Of a DNA stretch of 56,938 nt, positions 40,533-48,504 are shown in pieces. A model generated the notes under the pieces. The model was not told where the DNA came from. It did not search any database and was given only the letters and a program-made list of their open reading frames with translations. A program made the translations under genes and the position numbers. Within the stretch, counting starts at the first letter, position 1. Each line of letters opens with the position of its first letter. The DNA is from CAZFCK01 sp964517355 (GTDB taxonomy: Bacteria; Desulfobacterota; Desulfovibrionia; Desulfovibrionales; Desulfovibrionaceae), in the NCBI GenBank assembly GCA_964517355.1, contig CAZFCK010000002.1, forward strand, positions 1 through 56,938, given 5' to 3'.

Positions 40533-41396
40533 ATGGCCGATTTGATTCGACTGGATGTGGCTGTGCCGGAAGAAAATGTTGAGGCTGTGACCGCACTGCT
40601 GTTCGAGCGGGTGCGCCACGGCTGGGAAGAACGCGAAGATGTTCCGGGTATCGTATTGTTTCGCATCCACGCCGAGCAGCCTGATTTCTGTCAGAACCTC
40701 AGGCAGGAACTGGAAGCGCAGTTTCCCGCATCGCGCGTGGATTGGACCGAGGTTCCCAAGCGCGACTGGACCTCGGCATGGCGCGAGTTTTTCACTGCAG
40801 TGCCCTGCGGCGAGGATTTCATCGTTATCGCCCCCTGGATGTTGGAGGAGCGCCCCTTTCCCGAACGCATTCCCATTATAATCGAACCCAAGATGGCCTT
40901 TGGGACCGGGCATCATCCCACAACGGCCTTGTGTCTCGAGGTGATTTCCCTGATGTATCGAGAGGGGCGGTTGAGCCCATCCATGCGCTTTCTGGATTTA
41001 GGCACCGGTTCCGGTATCCTGGGATTGGCGTGCGCCAAACTCGGGCTTTCGGGCATTGGTTTGGACACTGATCCTCTGGCGGTTGACAACGCGCAGGAAA
41101 ACAAAACAGTCAATGAAGTGGGCGACTCCTTTTCCGTGGATTTGGGCAGCGTTGAAAAGGTGGCGGGACAACAGTTCGATTGCATCCTGGCCAATATTCT
41201 GGCCGAGCCGCTTATCGCGTTGGCGCCGGAGATTTCAGCGCTGCGCAAACAGGGGGGAGTGCTCGTGCTTTCCGGCTTGCTCGACATACAACGGGAGGCG
41301 GTGAGCGCAGCGTATCTTGCCCAAGGGCTGCCCAGCCCCAGAGAAATCGTATCCGGAGAGTGGGCCGCCTTGGTTTGGGATGGTGTCGACAGCTGA
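40533..41396 (+). CDS. prmA: Ribosomal protein L11 methyltransferase
   Basis: A 287-residue PrmA that trimethylates ribosomal protein L11 using S-adenosylmethionine. The N-terminal substrate domain (about 1-95) is followed by the linker and Rossmann domain. It contains MAFGTGHHPTTALCLEVI, the SAM motif FLDLGTGSGILGLACAKLG, the acidic GLDTDPLAVDNAQEN, and NILAEPLIALAPEI with the family Asn. AAGGAG precedes the start. Its stop codon touches an alternative start of the STAS gene, and the next genes are very closely packed. Confidence 0.93.
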   Translation: MADLIRLDVAVPEENVEAVTALLFERVRHGWEEREDVPGIVLFRIHAEQPDFCQNLRQELEAQFPASRVDWTEVPKRDWTSAWREFFTAVPCGEDFIVIAPWMLEERPFPERIPIIIEPKMAFGTGHHPTTALCLEVISLMYREGRLSPSMRFLDLGTGSGILGLACAKLGLSGIGLDTDPLAVDNAQENKTVNEVGDSFSVDLGSVEKVAGQQFDCILANILAEPLIALAPEISALRKQGGVLVLSGLLDIQREAVSAAYLAQGLPSPREIVSGEWAALVWDGVDS

Positions 41397-41419
41397 TGCC
41401 GGAAGGCCGGGAGCGGGTC

Positions 41420-41773
41420 ATGGATCTTGACGTGCGTCGGGAAAAAGGTTGCACCGTAGTGCGCCCCAACAGGGATGCGCTGGATTACACGGTCTGCGGG
41501 CAGTTCAAACGCTCCGTGCAGGCTATGTGGGAGGGCAACCGGGGCGTGCTGCTTCTTTTGGATTTGCAGGAGGTGGCTTTTCTTGACAGCATGGCTATCG
41601 GTGCGCTTGTCAGTCTGCGCACGCAAGTTGTTTCCGGAGGCGGGCGCGTGGCGTTGTGCGGTTTGCAGCCTTTTGTCACCAAAGTGCTCGCGGTGGCCAC
41701 GGTAAACGCGATTTTCGACATTTATAATGATGTGGAGCAAGCACTGGAATCCCTGGGGAGCGACGTTCAGTAA
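41420..41773 (+). CDS. STAS-domain protein (anti-sigma factor antagonist type)
   Basis: A 117-residue single STAS domain. It has the pattern of SpoIIAA/RsbV proteins: GVLLLLDLQEVAFLDSMAIG, where Asp-Ser is the phosphorylation site of the family, followed by ALVSLRTQVVSGGGRVALCG. It probably takes part in a partner-switching system with a kinase of the RsbW/SpoIIAB type, none of which is in this window. ATG at 41420 with GGGAG just before it is used; ATG at 41396 overlapping the prmA stop (TGATG) would add eight residues. It overlaps the next gene by one base (TAATG). Confidence 0.82.
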   Translation: MDLDVRREKGCTVVRPNRDALDYTVCGQFKRSVQAMWEGNRGVLLLLDLQEVAFLDSMAIGALVSLRTQVVSGGGRVALCGLQPFVTKVLAVATVNAIFDIYNDVEQALESLGSDVQ

Positions 41774-42426
41774 TGTTGGACAGGAAAACACTGCTGCTGA
41801 ACATGTACGACGCCATGTATTCCCACCTTGGACCGAGTTGCTGGTGGCCTGGGGAGAGTGTTTTTGAGATCATGGTCGGGGCCATGCTGACCCAAAACAC
41901 CAATTGGGATAATGTGGCAAAGGCCATAACCAATCTAAAGAATGCAGATTTGCTGACGCCGCAACAACTCTATATGCTTCCAGAAGACGAACTCGCGGAA
42001 TATATCCGTTCCGCGGGGTATTTTCGCATAAAAGCCAACAGATTGAAAAATCTTCTCGTATTTTTGCACAATCAATGTCTTTTTGATTTCGAGGTCTTGC
42101 GTGCTCAGGACATGCATTCTCTGAGGAATAAGCTACTCACCGTCAAGGGCGTGGGTCCTGAGACCGCGGATTCCATTTTGCTCTATGCGCTGGAACTGCC
42201 CAGCTTTGTGGTGGATGCCTACACATCACGCATGATCACCCGGCACGGGCTGCTGCCGGAGGATGCCGGTTACGAGGAGCTGCGAGCTTTTTTTCAGGAT
42301 GTGCTTCCAGAAGATATTTCGCTTTATAACGAATACCATGCGTTGGTTGTGCGAACGGCCAAACGATGGTGCAAAAAAAAGAAGCCTCTGTGCGACGACT
42401 GCCCCTTGCAACGGTTTTTACCGTAG
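41773..42426 (+). CDS. HhH-GPD DNA glycosylase, MagIII-like
   Basis: A 217-residue base-excision repair glycosylase of the endonuclease III superfamily. The helix-hairpin-helix reads LLTVKGVGPETADSILLY and the catalytic Asp is in FVVDAYTSRM. Where endonuclease III has the lyase Lys (GVGRKTA), this protein has Glu (GVGPETA). That is known from monofunctional 3-methyladenine glycosylases such as MagIII, so alkylated bases are the likely substrate. The C-terminal iron-sulfur motif is incomplete: WCKKKKPLCDDCPL supplies three cysteines and the protein ends eight residues after the CPL start. The start overlaps the STAS stop. Confidence 0.85.
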   Translation: MLDRKTLLLNMYDAMYSHLGPSCWWPGESVFEIMVGAMLTQNTNWDNVAKAITNLKNADLLTPQQLYMLPEDELAEYIRSAGYFRIKANRLKNLLVFLHNQCLFDFEVLRAQDMHSLRNKLLTVKGVGPETADSILLYALELPSFVVDAYTSRMITRHGLLPEDAGYEELRAFFQDVLPEDISLYNEYHALVVRTAKRWCKKKKPLCDDCPLQRFLP

Positions 42427-43535
42427 TTTTTTTGCTGGTCATGTGCAGCTGCCGGCCTTGCCGGGCGGCCGGAGATACAGCGTCGCGTGTGGCTCAAGAA
42501 CGGGAGCGCGCGGCCGAGGCCCGTGATGCCCTGCAGACCCTGACGGCCAAAGAACGGAAGGTGCATCAGGATCTAGCTGCCGCGGAACAGCGTGTCCGGG
42601 ACATGCAGCGCCGCATCGTGCAGGCCGAAGAGCGTCTCGCCGCCCTGGAGGCCGAGCAGCAGGATGTTGCCCGCAGGCTTGGAGTGTTGGATGCGGAGAA
42701 GCGCACGTCTTTGAAGGAACTCGGCACATTGTTGCGGGAGCTTTGGCCAGTGCAGATCCGGCGCGATGTCTTGCGCGGCAGGGCTATCCCCGACTGGCAG
42801 CAGGCCGACCGCGAGTTTGTGTGGATGCGTTCGGTCTATGCGCGTGTGCAAAACGCCTTGCGCGAAGTTGGAGACAAAGAACGGGCCGTAAATAAAACAT
42901 TGATGGAGAAACAAGCGCTGGCAGAGCAAGCGCGCGAGCGCCTCGAAACCATTAATAAGGATAAGGATGCCTTATTAGGGGAGCAATTGCTCTTCCGCAA
43001 AGAATTGGCCGCGGTGCGCAGTCAAAAGGTGGGACAGGAAGAGGAACTCAAGGCCATTATGGCCTTGTTGGACAAGCTCAATTACAAGCTGCAGCAACGC
43101 CCCCCGACGGAAGATGCGGCCCCGAGCACTCCAGAGCTGCCTTTCGAGAAATTGCGGGGTAAACTGCCATGGCCCGTTCAGGGCAAGGTGGTGAAAGGCT
43201 TTCAGCCCAACGCCCAAAATCCCAGTAGAGGATTGGGGATTTCCCTGGCGGCTGAAGGTACGCCCGTTCATGCCGTGTCTTGGGGGCGCGTTGTACATAA
43301 TGAAGTTTTGCGGGGATTTGGCAGAGTTGTCATTTTATTGCATGGAGACGATTATTATAGCCTCTATGCCTATCTCTCGGAAAGCGATGTGAAAAAAGGC
43401 CAGGAAGTCAAACAGGGGCAAGTCGTTGGCCGGGCCGGCTATTACCCGATGGTGAAAGGACCTGGCGTGTATTTTGAATTGCGTTTTCACCAAAAAGCGA
43501 TTAATCCACGGAAGTGGCTTATTGTCCAAAAATAG
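42366..43535 (+). CDS. EnvC-like murein hydrolase activator (degenerate LytM)
   Basis: A 389-residue exported protein. The N-terminal signal is VFTVVFLLVMCSCRPCRAAG. Long coiled coils (about 45-260) are followed by a C-terminal LytM/M23 domain. The catalytic zinc motif is incomplete, as in E. coli EnvC: the H-x3-D site reads RGLGISLAAEGTPV with no His or Asp, while HGDDYYSLYAY and YFELRFHQKAINPRKWL are kept. EnvC activates cell-wall amidases at division, and a similar role is likely. It overlaps the glycosylase gene by 61 bases from ATG 42366. A GTG at 42390 would shorten the overlap and is equally plausible. Confidence 0.82.
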   Translation: MVQKKEASVRRLPLATVFTVVFLLVMCSCRPCRAAGDTASRVAQERERAAEARDALQTLTAKERKVHQDLAAAEQRVRDMQRRIVQAEERLAALEAEQQDVARRLGVLDAEKRTSLKELGTLLRELWPVQIRRDVLRGRAIPDWQQADREFVWMRSVYARVQNALREVGDKERAVNKTLMEKQALAEQARERLETINKDKDALLGEQLLFRKELAAVRSQKVGQEEELKAIMALLDKLNYKLQQRPPTEDAAPSTPELPFEKLRGKLPWPVQGKVVKGFQPNAQNPSRGLGISLAAEGTPVHAVSWGRVVHNEVLRGFGRVVILLHGDDYYSLYAYLSESDVKKGQEVKQGQVVGRAGYYPMVKGPGVYFELRFHQKAINPRKWLIVQK

Positions 43536-43659
43536 TCTTTTGCCGGCCAAAACGTTTATTCAAGCCTGGTCGGCCGCACTTTTTTCAGCCCGTTCCTTCC
43601 GAAGCGAATAGGCTGCATAATGAATGCGTGAATATCGGATGCATGATTCGGAGGAAAGT

Positions 43660-44922
43660 ATGCGAGTGCAAGTTGTTTTGTGTTCTCTGCTCTTGGTCTG
43701 TGCTTTGCTTGGCAGCATGGACTCAGGCATGGCCAGCAAGACCGAGGACAGATACGAGCCGCTGAAACGCTTCAGCCAGGTGCTGGACATGGTTGAGCGT
43801 TATTATGTCCGCGATGTGACGCGCAATGAGTTGGTGGAAGGCGCGGTTCGCGGTATGTTGCAGGAGTTGGACCCTCACTCTTCGTACATGGACAAGGAAG
43901 AGTTCGATGAAATGCAGGAAAGCACCTCTGGTGAATTTTCCGGCATAGGGATTGAAATCAGCATGAAGAACGGCCAGCTTGTGGTCGTGTCGCCCATTGA
44001 AGACACTCCCGCCTATGAGGCCGGCATGAAAAGCGGCGATCTCATTGTGGAAATCGACGGCGAACCTACCGAAGGCATCACGCTGCTCGATGCGGTGCGC
44101 AAGATTCGCGGCCCCAAAGGCAGCACAGTCAAGCTCACGGTCTTGCATAAGGATACCAAGACGCCGGATCGTGTGACCATTACCAGGGACACCATACCCA
44201 TTGTCAGCGTGAAATCCGAAGTTCTTGAACCCGGCTACGTCTATTTGCGCGTAACCCGCTTCAACGAGCATACGACCGAAGAGCTGCACGACGCATTGGC
44301 CAAAATGGAAAAGAAGGGCCCGATCAAGGGTATTGTTCTTGATTTGCGCAATAATCCCGGCGGATTGCTCGATCAGGCCGTGAGCCTTGCCGATACGTTT
44401 TTGAGCGAGGGCAAGATTGTTTATATTCAGGGCAAGGAAGAAAAGACCCGTAAGGATTACATGGCCAAATCGCAAAGCACGGATCTCGACGTGCCCATGG
44501 TCGTGCTGATCAACGCGGGCTCCGCTTCCGCATCGGAAATCGTAGCCGGCGCCTTGCAAGATCACAAACGGGCCACGCTTCTGGGCGAGCCGACTTTCGG
44601 CAAGGGCTCGGTACAGACGATAATTCCCCTTTCCGATGGCGGCGGCATGAAACTCACCACGGCTCTTTATTATACACCGAACGGCCGCTCGATTCAGGCT
44701 GAAGGCATTCAGCCCGATTTGCACATCCCCCTGGCCGAAACCCAGGACAATACCTTTATTGTGCGTGAGCGCGACCTGAACAAGCATATCGAGAATCATA
44801 AGAATGGTGATAACAAGGCCGAGGATACCGAGCGCGAGCGCATTCGCAAAATGCTTGAACAGGACAACCAGCTGCGCATCGGGTTGCAGTTGATAAAAAA
44901 ACAGCCTGTGGCGGTGTTTTAA
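43660..44922 (+). CDS. ctpA: C-terminal processing protease (S41 family)
   Basis: A 420-residue periplasmic serine protease of the CtpA/Prc family. It has a signal peptide at 1-25, a PDZ domain (about 85-165, GIGIEISMKNGQLVVVSP and AGMKSGDLIVEIDG), and the catalytic domain with VLDLRNNPGGLLDQAVSLAD. The nucleophile is the Ser in NAGSASASEIVAGAL and the Lys lies in PTFGKGSVQTI. Such enzymes trim or degrade proteins at their C-terminus, for example peptidoglycan enzymes, which fits its place after the EnvC-like gene. The start follows CGGAGGAAAG. A strong terminator lies directly downstream. Confidence 0.95.
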   Translation: MRVQVVLCSLLLVCALLGSMDSGMASKTEDRYEPLKRFSQVLDMVERYYVRDVTRNELVEGAVRGMLQELDPHSSYMDKEEFDEMQESTSGEFSGIGIEISMKNGQLVVVSPIEDTPAYEAGMKSGDLIVEIDGEPTEGITLLDAVRKIRGPKGSTVKLTVLHKDTKTPDRVTITRDTIPIVSVKSEVLEPGYVYLRVTRFNEHTTEELHDALAKMEKKGPIKGIVLDLRNNPGGLLDQAVSLADTFLSEGKIVYIQGKEEKTRKDYMAKSQSTDLDVPMVVLINAGSASASEIVAGALQDHKRATLLGEPTFGKGSVQTIIPLSDGGGMKLTTALYYTPNGRSIQAEGIQPDLHIPLAETQDNTFIVRERDLNKHIENHKNGDNKAEDTERERIRKMLEQDNQLRIGLQLIKKQPVAVF

Positions 44923-44934
44923 TTGTAGTTACGG

Positions 44935-44969
44935 GTGGGAACCCTTGAACGGGGTTCCCACTTTTTTTC
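44935..44969 (+). terminator. Rho-independent terminator after ctpA
   Basis: GTGGGAACCC pairs with GGGTTCCCAC, followed by eight T residues. It lies 12 bases after the ctpA stop. The YibQ-like gene starts about 65 bases further on, so read-through or a separate promoter is needed for it. Confidence 0.9.
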
Positions 44970-45033
44970 CCGGACTTCTTGCTTTATCCAGAACGGCATC
45001 ACCAGAGGCCATAACGCCTCCGGCATTCGAACT

Positions 45034-46335
45034 ATGCGCCGTTACTTCTCTTTTTTTAAACGTCACCGTACGGTGTTCTTGGCGTCACTTCTTGTCGGCG
45101 CGCTGTTGACGGTCATCCCGGGAGCATGGTTTATTCTGTTCCCCGAAGAACGGCCCGCTCCTCTTTCAAGTCGTCCTCGTGTTGCGAACACCACCCTTTA
45201 CGCGTCTCCTCCCACCTGGAAAATGCGCCGCAAAATCGGGCGCAAGCGCCCCCAATTTGAGGAATCCCTGGGAACCCCCCTGGAGGAGCGGATCAAGCAG
45301 GTTGATAACGCCATTCTCGAGAGCCTGGTCCTGTCGGGTATGAAACTGGGGCAGATGCGCGTAGAAAAGGTTTCCCCATCTTCTATGGAGAGTGGGGCGC
45401 AAAGTCACAGCTATCATTTTCAACGGATTGTGCTGCAAACCGATGTCCCGCCCCATTTTTTCGTCCATTCCCTGCAAAGTGCCCTTGCCCGCCTGGATAC
45501 TCAAGGCGGCGCCGCCCAAATGGAGCAGGTCAACGCCACTGCCTGGCGCGTTAATGTGATGGAGCGCCCCACTCATGAATTGCTTTTCGTTCCGTTTCAG
45601 GAAAAAGAAGAGGAATTTTCGCCTCCTGCCGAGGTAGGGCTCCTGGTCATCGTGATGGATGATTTGGGGCTGGATTTGAACTTTGCCCGTAAGCTCGCCG
45701 CGCTGCCGATTACCGTGAGTTTCTCCGTATTGCCGCGTCTGCCCCATACCTTGGACGTGGCGCGGCTTGCTCTGGCCAACAAAAGGGAATTGTTGCTGCA
45801 TCAGCCCATGGAGCCTGTGGATAAGAGCATTTCTCCAGGGCCGGGGGCTCTTTTTGTGCATATGAACAGCGCGAAAATGCGGCAGGTGGTGCAGGAAAAT
45901 TTGCGCAGGGTGAAGGGCGCGCGCGGTTTGAACAACCATATGGGATCGCGGTTTACCCAGGATAAGGCGGGAGTGGAAGCTGTTCTGGATGTGGCGCAGC
46001 AAAACAACCTGTTTGTGATCGACAGCCTGACGCATCCTGGATCGGTTTTCTTCAAGCAGGCCAGGCTACGCGGAGTGCCGGTGCTTTCCCGCGACTTTTT
46101 TTTGGATGTGGTCAAGCAACCTGAAGCCATTTATTTCCAACTGCGCAAGGCCGAGCAGCTTGCCGTGCAACAGGGAAAAGCTTTGGCTATCGGGCATCCG
46201 TATCCAGAAACGTTGGAGGCTCTTACGCGCTGGAGTGGAGAACGCGGGAACAAGGTGCGTCTGACCACTGCCGAAGCCTTGCTGCGCTCTTCTTCGGATT
46301 CGAGGCCACTTGCACAGAAAAGCATTTCCCGGTAG
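45034..46335 (+). CDS. Divergent polysaccharide deacetylase family protein (YibQ-like)
   Basis: A 433-residue inner-membrane-anchored protein. One N-terminal helix (VFLASLLVGALLTVIPGAWF) is followed by a linker of about 190 residues. The C-terminal domain of the YibQ/DUF610 divergent deacetylase fold begins LLVIVMDDLGLDLNFA, with HQPMEPVDKSISPGPGAL, GLNNHMGSRFTQDK, FVIDSLTHPGSVFF and AIGHPYPETLEAL, all signature stretches. Members are usually next to EnvC and CtpA homologues, as here, pointing to cell-wall or division work. ATG 45034 is used; an upstream frame overlaps the terminator. Confidence 0.9.
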   Translation: MRRYFSFFKRHRTVFLASLLVGALLTVIPGAWFILFPEERPAPLSSRPRVANTTLYASPPTWKMRRKIGRKRPQFEESLGTPLEERIKQVDNAILESLVLSGMKLGQMRVEKVSPSSMESGAQSHSYHFQRIVLQTDVPPHFFVHSLQSALARLDTQGGAAQMEQVNATAWRVNVMERPTHELLFVPFQEKEEEFSPPAEVGLLVIVMDDLGLDLNFARKLAALPITVSFSVLPRLPHTLDVARLALANKRELLLHQPMEPVDKSISPGPGALFVHMNSAKMRQVVQENLRRVKGARGLNNHMGSRFTQDKAGVEAVLDVAQQNNLFVIDSLTHPGSVFFKQARLRGVPVLSRDFFLDVVKQPEAIYFQLRKAEQLAVQQGKALAIGHPYPETLEALTRWSGERGNKVRLTTAEALLRSSSDSRPLAQKSISR

Positions 46336-46539
46336 AGGCAGCAACAGAAGCGCTCTGCGTTTTTTCGACTGTACGCAATGGTAAACCAAATTCCGACGAG
46401 CACAGTGCGGATGGGCGGACTCTCCATCGGTATTGTTGCGCGTGGAAAAACACGGCTGCGTAACGTGTCCAGTCGAAGAGACGATTAGAGCGTCATCAAT
46501 CCAAGACAACGCGAGTAATCTACATTCGGAGGCGAACAC

Positions 46540-46959
46540 ATGGCAGAACGCACCCTTTCCATCATCAAACCCAATGCCGTAGAGGCCAACAACGCCGGAG
46601 GCATTCTTAAAATGATTCAGGACGCCGGGCTCAAGGTCAAAGCGATGAAGATGATTCGTTTGACCAAGGCTCAGGCGGAAGGTTTTTACGCTGTGCATAG
46701 CGACAAGCCTTTTTTTGATAGCTTGTGCGGCTTTATGGCGTCCGGTCCCATCGTGGTGAGCGTGCTGGAGGGCGATAACGCCATTGCCCGTTACCGTGAA
46801 TTGATGGGCGCGACCAATCCCGCCAATGCCGCAGAAGGCACCATCCGCAAATACTATGGGCAGGATGTGGAAAAGAATTCGGTGCACGGATCGGATGCGC
46901 CGCAGACGGCCACAACAGAAATCGCTTATTTTTTTAGCGAATTGGAGATGGTAGGCTAA
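46540..46959 (+). CDS. ndk: Nucleoside diphosphate kinase
   Basis: A 139-residue enzyme that transfers the gamma phosphate between nucleoside triphosphates and diphosphates through a phosphohistidine. It begins ERTLSIIKPNAVEANNAGGI. The active His is in NSVHGSDAPQTA, and RELMGATNPANAAEGTIR is typical. The size is standard. GGAGG precedes the start. The stop overlaps the proC start (TAATG), so the two are co-translated. Confidence 0.97.
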   Translation: MAERTLSIIKPNAVEANNAGGILKMIQDAGLKVKAMKMIRLTKAQAEGFYAVHSDKPFFDSLCGFMASGPIVVSVLEGDNAIARYRELMGATNPANAAEGTIRKYYGQDVEKNSVHGSDAPQTATTEIAYFFSELEMVG

Positions 46960-47759
46960 TGCGAACACCTTTCGGCTGTATCGGCTGCGGCAACATGGGC
47001 TCTGCTATATTACGCGGTCTTTCCGATAATAACGAGTTGGAGCTTCTTGGTACGGATGCCAATCAGACTGCGGTCCAGGCCTTAGCCGAGGAAATTGGTT
47101 TGAAGGTACCGGCTTCTTTGCATCAGCTGGTGGAGGAGTCTGATTATTTGCTTCTGGCCGTGAAACCGAATCAGGTGCGTTATATATTGGAAGATTGCGC
47201 TTCCAGGTTGCGGCCTTCGCAAGTGCTTGTATCCATTGCAGCGGGCGTGACGCTGACCCAGCTTAAGGACTGGTCCAGCGGTGTCTGCCCTGTGGTGCGT
47301 GTAATGCCCAATATTCCGGCCATGGTCCAGAAAGGCGTGTTCGCCCTCTGCTTGGAAGATCCCATGTTGCGCGAGGGGCAGAAGAAATTTGTGAACACGC
47401 TTTTTGCCTCGTTGGGACAGGCACATGTGCTCAGTGAACGCTATTTCGACGCTTTTACCGGACTTATCGGAAGCGGTCCGGCCTATGTTTACTATTTTAT
47501 GGAAGCGATGGTGGAGGCCGGTGTTATTTTGGGAATGCCGCGTAAGGATGTCACTGAGATGGTCAAAGGGTTGTTTTCCGGGAGCACGGCCTTTGCCGAG
47601 GATAGCGGACAACACCTGAGCCTGATGCGGGAATTGGTGACTTCTCCCGGAGGCACGACCATAGCCGGCACGTACGAGTTGGATAAAGGCGCCGTGCGTA
47701 GTTTCATAGTCAAGGCCGTCATTGCTGCGTGCGACCGCAGCAAGGAACTGGGATCGTAA
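46959..47759 (+). CDS. proC: Pyrroline-5-carboxylate reductase
   Basis: A 266-residue enzyme that reduces pyrroline-5-carboxylate to proline with NAD(P)H, the last step of proline synthesis. The N-terminal Rossmann motif is GCIGCGNMGSAILRG. The signature near the C-terminus is ELVTSPGGTTIAGTYELDKG, and RVMPNIPAMVQKGVFAL is typical. It is coupled to ndk by a one-base overlap. A terminator hairpin follows at 47787. Confidence 0.96.
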   Translation: MRTPFGCIGCGNMGSAILRGLSDNNELELLGTDANQTAVQALAEEIGLKVPASLHQLVEESDYLLLAVKPNQVRYILEDCASRLRPSQVLVSIAAGVTLTQLKDWSSGVCPVVRVMPNIPAMVQKGVFALCLEDPMLREGQKKFVNTLFASLGQAHVLSERYFDAFTGLIGSGPAYVYYFMEAMVEAGVILGMPRKDVTEMVKGLFSGSTAFAEDSGQHLSLMRELVTSPGGTTIAGTYELDKGAVRSFIVKAVIAACDRSKELGS

Positions 47760-47786
47760 GCGCGTTTTCCTTATCAACGGGTGAAT

Positions 47787-47830
47787 GGGGGCACTTGCGG
47801 CGCCATGGAGCGTTGGAGTGCCCCTTTTTT
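47787..47830 (+). terminator. Terminator after ndk-proC
   Basis: GGGGCACT (47787-47794) pairs with AGTGCCCC (47817-47824), followed by TTTTTT. The enclosed 22 bases (tgcggcgccatggagcgttg region) can extend the structure. Confidence 0.75.
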
Positions 47831-47863
47831 ATGGTGCGTCCTGTGCCCTGGAGCGCCATATAA

Positions 47864-47891
47864 AAAGCCGGAGCACAATGGCTCCGGCTTT
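47864..47891 (-). terminator. Terminator of the cold-shock gene
   Basis: AAAGCCGGAGC (47864-47874) pairs with GCTCCGGCTTT (47881-47891). Read on the minus strand it is followed by TTTTA, 32 bases after the cold-shock gene stop. It may also serve the convergent proC transcript. Confidence 0.85.
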
Positions 47892-47923
47892 ATGAAGTCA
47901 ACGCTTGATGTGTCGGGCGTGGG

Positions 47924-48130
47924 TTAGATCTTTACAACGTTCGCTGCACGGGCGCCTTTTTCTCCGGTGACGATTTCAAAGCTTACCCGGTCTCCTTCAT
48001 GCAGGGTTTTAAATCCATCAGACTGAATAGCGGAAAAGTGGACGAAGACATCGTCACCCCCGTCGTGCTGAATGAAACCGAACCCTTTCTTTTCATTAAA
48101 CCATTTAACCACGCCATCAATGGAACTCAT
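47924..48130 (-). CDS. Cold-shock domain protein (CspA family)
   Basis: A 68-residue single cold-shock domain that binds single-stranded RNA and DNA. RNP1 KGFGFIQH and RNP2 VFVHFSAI are intact, and the start VVKWFNEKKGFGF is typical. GGAGGATT precedes the start. The upstream 170 bases contain no gene and could be a structured leader, as in other csp genes. It has its own terminator. Confidence 0.95.
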   Translation of the reverse strand: MSSIDGVVKWFNEKKGFGFIQHDGGDDVFVHFSAIQSDGFKTLHEGDRVSFEIVTGEKGARAANVVKI

Positions 48131-48367
48131 ACCAGAATCCTCCGTTAAATAAAACTGAACCTACTGAAAAGACACAACTCCAACTACGACCTTTCTCTGG
48201 GAAGTGCAAGGAAAAATATCGTTGATCAGTGCACAACAAAAGCTTCTTTTCATGTGATACCTTATAATAGCGGGCTCGTTTGCTGTATTTTTTTCGGATT
48301 ACGGGATATGATCGTGTCACTTTGTGGGTAATTGTGTCATTATAAATCTTTTTTGGCGACAACTCTT

Positions 48368-48396
48368 TTGCTGCTGCTCGATTTATATTATATAAT
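48368..48396 (+). promoter_or_regulatory. Probable promoter of the peptide transporter operon
   Basis: TTGCTG (48368-48373), 17 bases, then a perfect TATAAT (48391-48396). It lies about 110 bases upstream of the binding-protein gene, which leaves a sizeable 5' leader. Confidence 0.6.
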
Positions 48397-48504
48397 AAAA
48401 CATTGTTGGGCAGGGCCAAATGTAATCCCTTTTGGCAGGCATACGGCAGTAAAGTGGGGCACAGTGCTCCCTATGGATTAAAACCACTTAGGCAAGGAGT
48501 TGTT

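Noticed and set aside
48117..48419. A 100-codon minus-strand frame overlapping the cold-shock gene start
   Set aside because: It overlaps the start of the clear cold-shock gene in another frame and runs through the promoter region of the divergent DppA gene.
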